This document shows, piece by piece, positions 1 to 7,867 of a stretch of DNA of 64,000 nt. A program made the position numbers and the translations under genes. The stretch is taken from assembly GCF_052324685.1 (NCBI RefSeq), contig NC_135212.1, positions 49,501,898-49,565,897 of the forward strand, in the 5' to 3' direction. The notes under the pieces were generated by a model. It saw only the letters and a list, made by a program, of their open reading frames with translations, did not search any database and was not told the DNA's origin. Source of the DNA: Brachyhypopomus gauderio (Eukaryota; Chordata; Actinopteri; Gymnotiformes; Hypopomidae). Each line of letters opens with the position of its first letter. The stretch's first letter is position 1.

Positions 1-61
1 ACATGCGTGCTATGCACAATGGATTAGCAGTCCATCGCCTTAACCTCTCGGCCACCTCGTC
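1..61 (-). tRNA. tRNA-Ser(GCT), truncated by the window start
   Basis: The 5' portion of a tRNA-Ser(GCT) is present: acceptor 5' strand, D arm, anticodon arm with GCT, and the variable arm. Its T arm and 3' acceptor strand lie outside the window. The unit is colinear with the copy at about 27912-27972, where the T stem has a mismatch, so this copy is probably defective too. Confidence 0.85.
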
Positions 62-179
62 AATTACAGTTGTGTGTCGATTGCGATTTCAAAGATGCAA
101 ACACTTTCACAACACAAAAGCAGGCTTGTCTGACTTGTGGGTCCTGCACTTACATCAGGAGACACGATTGTCAGAAATT

Positions 180-186
180 AAAAAAA
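180..186 (-). terminator. Seven-T pol III terminator of the tRNA at 194-275
   Basis: A run of seven As on the plus strand gives TTTTTTT seven nucleotides after the discriminator base on the transcribed strand, a strong RNA polymerase III stop. This arrangement accompanies mainly the TTT-loop genes and the position-37 variants. Confidence 0.85.
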
Positions 187-193
187 GCAACAC

Positions 194-275
194 CGACGAA
201 GGTGGGATTCGAACCCACGCGTGCAAAGCACAATGGATTAGCAGTCCATCGCCTTAACCTCTCGGCCACCTCGTC
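194..275 (-). tRNA. tRNA-Ser(GCT), intact form with TTT variable-arm loop
   Basis: An 82-nt class II tRNA that decodes AGC and AGU serine codons. The acceptor stem pairs GACGAGG with CTTCGTC (one G-U pair), followed by discriminator G73. The D arm, a five-pair anticodon stem with loop CTGCTAA, a long variable arm (GTGC-TTT-GCAC) and a five-pair T stem with loop TTCGAAT are all intact. The A box TGGCCGAGAGG and B box GGTTCGAATCC match pol III internal promoter consensus. A seven-T terminator starts seven nucleotides after G73. This is the best-equipped unit type in the array; the same tRNA form recurs at 17405-17486 and 19331-19412, among others. Confidence 0.93.
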
Positions 276-407
276 AATTATGGTTGTGTGTCGATTGTGA
301 TTTCAAAGATGCAAACACTTTCACAGCACAAAAGCAGGCTTGTCTGACTTGTGGGTCCTGCACTTACATCAGGAGACACGATTGTCAGAAATTAAAAAAA
401 GCAACAC

Positions 408-489
408 CGACGAAGGTGGGATTCGAACCCACGCGTGCAAAGCACAATGGATTAGCAGTCCATCGCCTTAACGTCTCGGCCACCTCGTC
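408..489 (-). tRNA. tRNA-Ser(GCT), TTT-loop form with D-loop substitution
   Basis: Identical to the intact TTT-loop form except that the D-loop reads GAGACGTTAA instead of GAGAGGTTAA. This alters the end of the A box and one of the conserved D-loop guanines that contact the T loop. Folding and transcription may be weakened. The variant recurs in the related blocks near 28319-28400, 34311-34392 and 38591-38672, so it has been amplified with its block. Confidence 0.7.
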
Positions 490-621
490 GTTTGTGGTTG
501 TTTGTCGATAGCAATTTCAAAGAAGCAAGCACTTTCACAGCACAAAAGAAGGCCTTTCTGACTTGTGGGTCCTGTAGTTACAGCAGGAGACACGATTGTC
601 AGAAATTTAAAAAAGCAACAC

Positions 622-703
622 CGACGAAGGTAGGATTCGAACCCACAAGTGCTATGCATAATGGATTAGCAGTCCATCGCCTTACCCTCTCGGCCACCTT
701 GTC
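622..703 (-). tRNA. tRNA-Ser(GCT) variant with altered acceptor, D loop and variable arm
   Basis: The acceptor 5' strand is GACAAGG, giving an A-C mismatch at the fourth pair. The D loop reads GGGTAA rather than GGTTAA, and the variable arm and its junction differ (ATGCATAGCAC then TT). The T stem has an additional G-to-A change in its 3' strand in this copy only; the sister copy at 28533 lacks it. The anticodon loop is unchanged. Function is doubtful. Confidence 0.6.
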
Positions 704-1049
704 GTTTGTGGTTGTGTGTCGATTGCGATTTCAAAGATGCAAACACTTTCACAGCACAAAAGAAGGCTTATCTGACTTGTGGGTCCTGCACTTACACCAG
801 GAGACACGATTGTCAGAAATTAAAGAAAGCAACACCGACGAAGGTGGGATTCGAACCCACGCGTGCTATGCACAATGGATTAGCAGTCCATCGCCTTAAC
901 CTCTCGGCCACCTCGTCGTGTGTGGTTGAGTGTCGATAGCAATTTCAAAGAAGCAAACACTTTCACAGCACAAAAGAAGGCTTTTCTGACTTGTGGGTCC
1001 TGTAGTTACAGCAGGAGACACGATTGTCAGAAATTAAAGAAAGCAACAC

Positions 1050-1131
1050 AGACGAAGGTGGGATTCGAACACACACGTGCTATGCATAATGGATTAGCAG
1101 TCCATCGCCTTAATCTATCGGCCACCTTGTC
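1050..1131 (-). pseudogene. Probable tRNA-Ser(GCT) pseudogene, recurrent A-box-damaged class
   Basis: The A box region reads TGGCCGATAGA where intact copies have TGGCCGAGAGG. The acceptor fourth pair is A-C, and the T stem reads GTGTG against CCCAC, with a T-C mismatch. The anticodon arm is intact with GCT. Loss of A-box bases together with two stem mismatches makes this a likely pseudogene. The class is repeated many times (2334-2415, 4688-4769, 5330-5411, 14409-14490, 18047-18128 and later), showing that defective copies are amplified along with good ones. Confidence 0.75.
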
Positions 1132-1263
1132 GTTTGTGCTTGTGTGTCGATTGCGATTTCAAAGATGCAAACACTTTCACAGCACAAAAGCAGCCGTATA
1201 TGACTTGTGGGTCCTGCACTTACAACAGGAGACACGATTGTCAGAAATTAAAGAAAGCAACAC

Positions 1264-1345
1264 CGACGAAGGTGGGATTCTAACCCACGCGTGCTATGCA
1301 CAATGGATTAGCAGTCCATCCCCTTAACCTCTCGGCCACCTCGTC
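1264..1345 (-). pseudogene. Probable tRNA-Ser(GCT) pseudogene with broken T loop
   Basis: The T loop reads TTAGAAT instead of TTCGAAT, losing the near-invariant cytosine that is also the centre of the B box. The D stem 3' strand is GGG instead of GGC, creating a G-G mismatch. Anticodon GCT is kept. Both pol III promoter recognition and tertiary folding should suffer. The same T-loop lesion occurs without the D-stem change at 13981-14062. Confidence 0.75.
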
Positions 1346-1477
1346 GTTTGTGGTTGTGTGTCGATTGCGATTTCAAAGATGCAAACACTTTCACAGCACA
1401 AAAGGAGGCTTATCTGACTTGTGGGTCCTGCACTTATATCAGGAGACACGATTGTCAGAAATTAAAGAAAGCAACAC

Positions 1478-1559
1478 CGACGAAGGTGGGATTCGAACCC
1501 ACGCGTGCTATGCACAATTGATTAGCAGTCCATCGCCTTAACCTCTCGGCCACCTCGTC
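1478..1559 (-). tRNA. tRNA-Ser(GCT) variant with anticodon-stem mismatch
   Basis: Intact apart from the anticodon stem 3' strand, which reads TCAAT rather than TCCAT, giving a G-A mismatch in the middle of the stem. The boxes are intact, so transcription is plausible, but the product would have a weakened anticodon arm. The variant recurs at 29389-29470, 35381-35462 and 39661-39742. Confidence 0.6.
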
Positions 1560-1691
1560 GTTTGTGGTTGTGTGTCGATAGCAATTTCAAAGAAGCAAAC
1601 ACTTTCACAGCACAAAAGCAGCCGTATATGACTTGTTGGTCCTGCACTTACAACAGGAGACACGATTGTCAGAAATTAAAGAAAGCAACAC

Positions 1692-1773
1692 CGACGAAGG
1701 TGGGATTCGAACCCACGCGTGCTATGCACAATGGATTAGCAGTCCATCCACTTAACCTCTTGGCCACCTCGTC
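1692..1773 (-). pseudogene. Probable tRNA-Ser(GCT) pseudogene with disrupted D stem
   Basis: The D stem 3' strand is GTG where intact copies have GGC, leaving two of three D-stem pairs broken. The A box carries a G-to-A change (TGGCCAAGAGG). T arm, anticodon and acceptor are intact. It recurs at 4046-4127 and in later blocks. Confidence 0.65.
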
Positions 1774-1827
1774 GTTTGTGGTTGTGTGTCGATTGCGATT
1801 TCAAAGATGCAAACACTTTCACAGCAC

Positions 1828-1905
1828 AAAAGGAGGCTTATCTGACTTGTGGGTCCTGCACTTATATCAGGAGACACGATTGTCAGAAATTAAAGAAAGC
1901 AACAC
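1828..1905 (-). other. 3' trailer region of an ATA-loop tRNA with nested inverted repeats and distal TTTT
   Basis: Downstream of the tRNA at 1906-1987 the proximal T run is broken (TTTCTTT, 1892-1898). The following spacer holds two nested inverted repeats: outer GTCAGA (1882-1887) with TCTGAC (1841-1846), inner CAGGA (1868-1872) with TCCTG (1854-1858). TTTT follows at 1828-1831 on the transcribed strand. A read-through transcript could therefore be tRNA plus a short stem-loop ending at four Ts. Transcription is inferred, not seen. Some units break one arm, for example TATGAC for TCTGAC. Confidence 0.4.
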
Positions 1906-1987
1906 CGACGAAGGTGGGATTCGAACCCACGCGTGCTATGCACAATGGATTAGCAGTCCATCGCCTTAACCTCTCGGCCACCTCGTC
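1906..1987 (-). tRNA. tRNA-Ser(GCT), reference intact form with ATA variable-arm loop
   Basis: The commonest intact form. Reading the minus strand: acceptor 5' strand nt 1-7, A box at plus 1970-1980, anticodon stem ATGGA/TCCAT with loop CTGCTAA, anticodon GCT at plus 1952-1954, variable arm GTGC-ATA-GCAC, B box GGTTCGAATCC at plus 1917-1927, and T stem GTGGG/CCCAC. Discriminator is G73. Unlike the TTT-loop form, its 3' flank has TTTCTTT (plus 1892-1898) instead of an uninterrupted T run; the first run of four Ts is about 75 nt downstream (plus 1828-1831). Other exact copies include 836-917, 2120-2201, 3404-3485, 3618-3699, 3832-3913, 12911-12992 and 20187-20268. Confidence 0.93.
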
Positions 1988-2547
1988 AATTACAGTTGTG
2001 TGTCGATTGCGATTTCAAAGATGCAAACACTTTCACAGCACAAAAGGAGGCTTATCTGACTTGTGGGTCCTGCACTTATATCAGGAGACACGATTGTCAG
2101 AAATTAAAGAAAGCAACACCGACGAAGGTGGGATTCGAACCCACGCGTGCTATGCACAATGGATTAGCAGTCCATCGCCTTAACCTCTCGGCCACCTCGT
2201 CGTTTGTGGTTGTGTGTCGATAGCAATTTCAAAGAAGCAAACACTTTCACAGCACAAAAGAAGGCTTTTCTGACTTGTGGGTCCTGTAGTTACAGCAGGA
2301 GACACGATTGTCAGAAATTAAAGAAAGCAACACCGACGGAGGTGGGATTCGAACACACACGTGCTATGCATAATGGATTAGCAGTCCATCGCCTTAATCT
2401 ATCGGCCACCTTGTCGTTTGTGCTTGTGTGTCGATTGCGATTTCAAAGATGCAAACACTTTCACAGCACAAAAGCAGCCGTATATGACTTGTGGGTCCTG
2501 CACTTACAACAGGAGACACGATTGTCAGAAATTAAAGAAAGCAACAC

Positions 2548-2629
2548 CGACGAAGGTGGGATTCGAACCCACGCATGCTATGCACAATGGATTAGCAGTC
2601 CATCGCCTTAACCTCTCGGCCACCTCGTT
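2548..2629 (-). pseudogene. tRNA-Ser(GCT) variant with first acceptor pair broken
   Basis: The first transcribed base of the tRNA is A instead of G (plus strand cctcgtt), so the terminal acceptor pair becomes A-C. The base after the variable arm is also changed (GCATGCG instead of GCACGCG). The rest, including GCT, is intact. Loss of pair 1-72 should affect RNase P cleavage and charging. It recurs at 5544-5625 and 14623-14704. Confidence 0.55.
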
Positions 2630-2761
2630 GTTTGTGGTGGTGTGTTGATTGCGATTTCAAAGATGCAAACACTTTCACAGCACAAAAGGAGGCTTATCTG
2701 ACTTGTGGGTCCTGCTCTTATATCAGGAGACACGATTGTCAGAAATTAAAGAAAGCAACAC

Positions 2762-2843
2762 CGACGAAGGTGGGATTCGAACCCACGCATGCTATGCACA
2801 AGGGATTAGCAGTCCATCGCCTTAACCTCTCGGCCACCTCGTC
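2762..2843 (-). tRNA. tRNA-Ser(GCT) variant with T-C mismatch in anticodon stem
   Basis: The anticodon stem 3' strand is TCCCT rather than TCCAT, creating one T-C mismatch; the variable-arm junction is also altered. A and B boxes and acceptor are intact. This variant marks several blocks, including 5758-5839 and 14837-14918, and the 9-unit repeats at about 36.7, 42.9, 44.8, 49.3 and 51.2 kb. Confidence 0.6.
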
Positions 2844-2975
2844 AATTACAGTTGTGTGTCGATTGCGATTTCAAAGATGCAAACACTTTCACAGCACAAA
2901 AGGAGGCTTATCTGACTTGTGGGTCCTGCACTTACTTCAGGAGACACGATTGTCAGAAATTAAAGAAAACAACAC

Positions 2976-3057
2976 CGACAAATGTGGTATTCAAACCCAC
3001 GCGTGCAAAGCACAATGGATTAGCAGTCCATCGCCTTAACCTCTTGGCTACCTCGTC
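2976..3057 (-). pseudogene. Most diverged recurrent class, tRNA-Ser(GCT) pseudogene
   Basis: This class carries the most changes: acceptor 3' strand ATTTGTC (two disturbed pairs), T stem with a G-A mismatch, T loop TTTGAAT lacking the conserved cytosine, and position 9 plus the D arm changed (TAGCCAAGAGG). Anticodon GCT survives. Its 3' flank contains TTTTCTTT, so unlike the ATA-loop form it has a minimal four-T terminator. A sister class lacks one acceptor change (6614-6695, 13125-13206, 16977-17058). Both are repeated throughout the array. Confidence 0.75.
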
Positions 3058-3189
3058 GCTTGCGGTTTTGTGTCGATTGCGATTTCAAAGATGCAAACAC
3101 TTTCACAGCACAAAAGCAGCCGTATCTGACTTGTGGGTCCTGCACTTACACCAGGAGACACGATTGTCAGAAATTAAAAAAAGCAACAC

Positions 3190-3271
3190 CGACGAAGGTG
3201 GGATTCGAACACACGCGTGCTATGCACAATGGATAAGCAGTCCATCGCCTTAACCTCTCGGCCACCTCGTC
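3190..3271 (-). tRNA. tRNA-Ser(GCT) variant with T at position 37 and T-stem mismatch
   Basis: The anticodon loop reads CTGCTTA instead of CTGCTAA, so the base 3' of the anticodon is U in the RNA. In tRNAs reading A-starting codons this base is normally an adenosine carrying t6A, so decoding should be impaired. The T stem also has a G-to-T mismatch (GTGTG). The 3' flank has a seven-T terminator. It recurs at 6186-6267, 7042-7123 and 15265-15346, and in later blocks. Confidence 0.65.
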
Positions 3272-6200
3272 AATTATGGTTGTGTGTCGATTGCGATTTC
3301 AAAGATGCAAACACTTTCACAGCACAAAAGGAGGCTTATCTGACTTGTGGGTCCTGCACTTATATCAGGAGACACGATTGTCAGAAATTAAAGAAAGCAA
3401 CACCGACGAAGGTGGGATTCGAACCCACGCGTGCTATGCACAATGGATTAGCAGTCCATCGCCTTAACCTCTCGGCCACCTCGTCAATTACAGTTGTGTG
3501 TCGATTGCGATTTCAAAGATGCAAACACTTTCACAGCACAAAAGGAGGCTTATCTGACTTGTGGGTCCTGCACTTATATCAGGAGACACGATTGTCAGAA
3601 ATTAAAGAAAGCAACACCGACGAAGGTGGGATTCGAACCCACGCGTGCTATGCACAATGGATTAGCAGTCCATCGCCTTAACCTCTCGGCCACCTCGTCA
3701 ATTACAGTTGTGTGTCGATTGCGATTTCAAAGATGCAAACACTATCACAGCACAAAAGGAGGCTTATCTGACTTGTGGGTCCTGCACTTATATCAGGAGA
3801 CACGATTGTCAGAAATTAAAGAAAGCAACACCGACGAAGGTGGGATTCGAACCCACGCGTGCTATGCACAATGGATTAGCAGTCCATCGCCTTAACCTCT
3901 CGGCCACCTCGTCGTTTGTGGTTGTGTGTCGATAGCAATTTCAAAGAAGCAAACACTTTCACAGCACAAAAGCAGCCGTATATGACTTGTTGGTCCTGCA
4001 CTTACAACAGGAGACACGATTGTCAGAAATTAAAGAAAGCAACACCGACGAAGGTGGGATTCGAACCCACGCGTGCTATGCACAATGGATTAGCAGTCCA
4101 TCCACTTAACCTCTTGGCCACCTCGTCGTTTGTGGTTGTGTGTCGATTGCGATTTCAAAGATGCAAACACTTTCACAGCACAAAAGGAGGCTTATCTGAC
4201 TTGTGGGTCCTGCACTTATATCAGGAGACACGATTGTCAGAAATTAAAGAAAGCAACACCGACGAAGGTGGGATTCGAACCCACGCGTGCTATGCACAAT
4301 GGATTAGCAGTCCATCGCCTTAACCTCTCGGCCACCTCGTCAATTACAGTTGTGTGTCGATTGCGATTTCAAAGATGCAAACACTTTCACAGCACAAAAG
4401 GAGGCTTATCTGACTTGTGGGTCCTGCACTTATATCAGGAGACACGATTGTCAGAAATTAAAGAAAGCAACACCGACGAAGGTGGGATTCGAACCCACGC
4501 GTGCTATGCACAATGGATTAGCAGTCCATCGCCTTAACCTCTCGGCCACCTCGTCGTTTGTGGTTGTGTGTCGATAGCAATTTCAAAGAAGCAAACACTT
4601 TCACAGCACAAAAGAAGGCTTTTCTGACTTGTGGGTCCTGTAGTTACAGCAGGAGACACGATTGTCAGAAATTAAAGAAAGCAACACCGACGGAGGTGGG
4701 ATTCGAACACACACGTGCTATGCATAATGGATTAGCAGTCCATCGCCTTAATCTATCGGCCACCTTGTCGTTTGTGCTTGTGTGTCGATTGCGATTTCAA
4801 AGATGCAAACACTTTCACAGCACAAAAGGAGGCTTATCTGACTTGTGGGTCCTGCACTTATATCAGGAGACACGATTGTCAGAAATTAAAGAAAGCAACA
4901 CCGACGAAGGTGGGATTCGAACCCACGCGTGCTATGCACAATGGATTAGCAGTCCATCGCCTTAACCTCTCGGCCACCTCGTCAATTACAGTTGTGTGTC
5001 GATTGCGATTTCAAAGATGCAAACACTTTCACAGCACAAAAGGAGGCTTATCTGACTTGTGGGTCCTGCACTTATATCAGGAGACACGATTGTCAGAAAT
5101 TAAAGAAAGCAACACCGACGAAGGTGGGATTCGAACCCACGCGTGCTATGCACAATGGATTAGCAGTCCATCGCCTTAACCTCTCGGCCACCTCGTCGTT
5201 TGTGGTTGTGTGTCGATAGCAATTTCAAAGAAGCAAACACTTTCACAGCACAAAAGAAGGCTTTTCTGACTTGTGGGTCCTGTAGTTACAGCAGGAGACA
5301 CGATTGTCAGAAATTAAAGAAAGCAACACCGACGGAGGTGGGATTCGAACACACACGTGCTATGCATAATGGATTAGCAGTCCATCGCCTTAATCTATCG
5401 GCCACCTTGTCGTTTGTGCTTGTGTGTCGATTGCGATTTCAAAGATGCAAACACTTTCACAGCACAAAAGCAGCCGTATATGACTTGTGGGTCCTGCACT
5501 TACAACAGGAGACACGATTGTCAGAAATTAAAGAAAGCAACACCGACGAAGGTGGGATTCGAACCCACGCATGCTATGCACAATGGATTAGCAGTCCATC
5601 GCCTTAACCTCTCGGCCACCTCGTTGTTTGTGGTGGTGTGTTGATTGCGATTTCAAAGATGCAAACACTTTCACAGCACAAAAGGAGGCTTATCTGACTT
5701 GTGGGTCCTGCTCTTATATCAGGAGACACGATTGTCAGAAATTAAAGAAAGCAACACCGACGAAGGTGGGATTCGAACCCACGCATGCTATGCACAAGGG
5801 ATTAGCAGTCCATCGCCTTAACCTCTCGGCCACCTCGTCAATTACAGTTGTGTGTCGATTGCGATTTCAAAGATGCAAACACTTTCACAGCACAAAAGGA
5901 GGCTTATCTGACTTGTGGGTCCTGCACTTACTTCAGGAGACACGATTGTCAGAAATTAAAGAAAACAACACCGACAAATGTGGTATTCAAACCCACGCGT
6001 GCAAAGCACAATGGATTAGCAGTCCATCGCCTTAACCTCTTGGCTACCTCGTCGCTTGCGGTTTTGTGTCGATTGCGATTTCAAAGATGCAAACACTTTC
6101 ACAGCACAAAAGCAGCCGTATCTGACTTGTGGGTCCTGCACTTACACCAGGAGACACGATTGTCAGAAATTAAAAAAAGCAACACCGACGAAGGTGGGAT

Positions 6201-6827
6201 TCGAACACACGCGTGCTATGCACAATGGATAAGCAGTCCATCGCCTTAACCTCTCGGCCACCTCGTCAATTATGGTTGTGTGTCGATTGCGATTTCAAAG
6301 ATGCAAACACTTTCACAGCACAAAAGGAGGCTTATCTGACTTGTGGGTCCTGCACTTATATCAGGAGACACGATTGTCAGAAATTAAAGAAAGCAACACC
6401 GACGAAGGTGGGATTCGAACCCACGCGTGCTATGCACAATGGATTAGCAGTCCATCGCCTTAACCTCTCGGCCACCTCGTCAATTACAGTTGTGTGTCGA
6501 TTGCGATTTCAAAGATGCAAACACTTTCACAGCACAAAAGGAGGCTTATCTGACTTGTGGGTCCTGCACTTATATCAGGAGACAAGATTGTCAGAAATTA
6601 AAGAAAACAACACCGACGAATGTGGTATTCAAACCCACGCGTGCAAAGCACAATGGATTAGCAGTCCATCGCCTTAACCTCTTGGCTACCTCGTCGCTTG
6701 TGGTTTTGTGTCGATTGCGATTTCAAAGATGCAAACACTTTCACAGCACAAAAGCAGCCGAATCTGACTTGTGGGTCCTGCACTTACACCAGGAGACACG
6801 ATTGTCAGAAATTAAAAAACGCAACAC

Positions 6828-6909
6828 CGACGAAGGTGGGATTCGAACACACGCGTGCTATGCACAATGGATTAGCAGTCCATCGCCTTAACCTCTCGGC
6901 CACCTCGTC
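6828..6909 (-). tRNA. tRNA-Ser(GCT) with single T-stem mismatch
   Basis: Matches the intact ATA-loop form except for GTGTG in the 5' strand of the T stem, giving one T-C mismatch next to the closing pair. The 3' flank reads TTTTTT after GCG, a six-T terminator. It could still be expressed. The same class recurs at 17191-17272, 19117-19198 and in each 8/9-unit repeat. Confidence 0.6.
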
Positions 6910-7041
6910 AATTATGGTTGTGTGTCGATTGCGATTTCAAAGATGCAAACACTTTCACAACACAAAAGCAGGCTTGTCTGACTTGTGGGTCCTGCACTTA
7001 CATCAGGAGACACGATTGTCAGAAATTAAAAAAAGCAACAC

Positions 7042-7123
7042 CGACGAAGGTGGGATTCGAACACACGCGTGCTATGCACAATGGATAAGCAGTCCATCGC
7101 CTTAACCTCTCGGCCACCTCGTC
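7042..7123 (-). tRNA. Last tRNA-Ser(GCT) copy left of the transposon, position-37 variant
   Basis: This copy belongs to the class with anticodon loop CTGCTTA and a T-stem mismatch. It is followed on the plus strand by 120 bp of spacer before the element's TTAA. The transposon lies upstream (5') of this tRNA by 116 bp plus the TTAA, so it does not touch the gene's internal promoter. Confidence 0.6.
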
Positions 7124-7239
7124 AATTACAGTTGTGTGTCGATTGCGATTTCAAAGATGCAAACACTTTCACAGCACAAAAGCAGCCGTATCTGACTTGT
7201 GGGTACTGCACTTACACCAGGAGAAACGATTGTCAGAAA

Positions 7240-7243
7240 TTAA
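7240..7243. repeat. TTAA target-site duplication, left
   Basis: TTAA at the left junction. It belongs to the conserved spacer motif AAATTAAA found 3' of each tRNA, and the sequence changes from array to element immediately after it. Confidence 0.93.
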
Positions 7244-7255
7244 CACTAGGAACCC
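7244..7255 (+). repeat. Left terminal inverted repeat of piggyBac
   Basis: CACTAGGAACCC at the element tip. It pairs with the reverse complement of the right end, CACTGGAACTCC, allowing one one-base gap on each side. Confidence 0.8.
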
Positions 7256-7262
7256 GACGGCC

Positions 7263-7276
7263 GCGAAAATTTTCGC
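7263..7276. repeat. Subterminal 14-bp palindrome
   Basis: GCGAAAATTTTCGC is a perfect palindrome 19 bp inside the left tip. piggyBac elements commonly need subterminal repeats for transposase binding; this is a candidate, but I see no identical copy at the right end. Confidence 0.4.
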
Positions 7277-7867
7277 AAGGCTTAGTAAGGTCCATGTAGC
7301 CCACTCCCCTGCTGTGAAGAGATTAACGCCCATTGTCTTGGTAATGCGGTGGAAGCGTCTCACCCCCAGCTCATACGCCTGCCAAAGCACAAGCGGCTCA
7401 CCTCCAAGCTCATACAAGGCACCAAACGTGATACTTCACGAAAAACTTGGTTACAAACAAGCAGACTGTATATGTTACCGATCCTACAACAAACAGCGGA
7501 AATTTTGTAGACTCGTGTTTCAAATGAGTTTCTCAAATGAGTCCCGTCAAACAATAAAAATAAATAAAATTGTCTGAACCTCTTTGTATATTGTTTGAAG
7601 CTCTTTGTATATTTACTACACTATATAATATTTGTTACACTTTCTGTTTCCGCGTTTGAATTCGCGTTTGAAAAGCTAAGAAATTATATGGCGCAATTAT
7701 ATATATGGCTGATAAATGTTGTGATCTAAACAGCAGACTGGAAAAGGAGAGGAAAAGACAGGAAGAACAAATTCATGTGCTGTAAAACAACTTTATTTTG
7801 ATCAAACATGGATGTCTATTCCGGGTTTCTTGAAGTGGAATGTCAAGAAAGTTGAGGGTGTCTTGAA
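7277..7867. other. Left subterminal region of the transposon, no gene recognised
   Basis: No convincing coding sequence. It contains short direct duplications such as CTCTTTGTATATT twice near 7580-7620, CGCGTTTGAA twice near 7650-7675 and TCAAATGAGT twice near 7518-7542, plus AT-rich sequence. It probably serves as the element's left non-coding arm. Confidence 0.5.

Larger units (their letters stand above)
1..7243 (-). repeat. Left arm of the tRNA-Ser(GCT) tandem array, 214-bp unit
   Basis: Head-to-tail array: one truncated and 33 complete units of exactly 214 bp, each an 82-nt minus-strand tRNA-Ser(GCT) sequence plus a 132-bp spacer. Complete tRNAs end on the plus coordinate at R = 61+214k and start at R-81. 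By eye, intact cloverleaf forms are k = 1, 4, 9, 10, 16, 17, 18, 20, 21, 23, 24 and 30. The other units carry recurrent defects described under the class examples. The last 120 bp (7124-7243) are the spacer interrupted by the transposon; its tRNA is at 12269-12350. Nothing else gene-like is visible here. Confidence 0.97.

Noticed and set aside
3217-3681. A 154-codon plus-strand frame, and hundreds like it, with Cys-rich repeats suggesting a zinc-finger family
   Set aside because: It is the antisense of tRNA and spacer; the frame changes each unit, stop positions follow the 214-bp period, and the tRNA structure explains the conserved stretches.
1-7243. CRISPR array (regular repeats with spacers)
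   Set aside because: Both the 82-bp and the 132-bp segments are conserved between units, the repeat is a tRNA gene, and the context is eukaryotic.
7134-7577. A 147-codon frame spanning the left junction of the transposon
   Set aside because: It starts in array spacer and ends in element non-coding sequence; no recognisable domain, and it crosses an insertion boundary.
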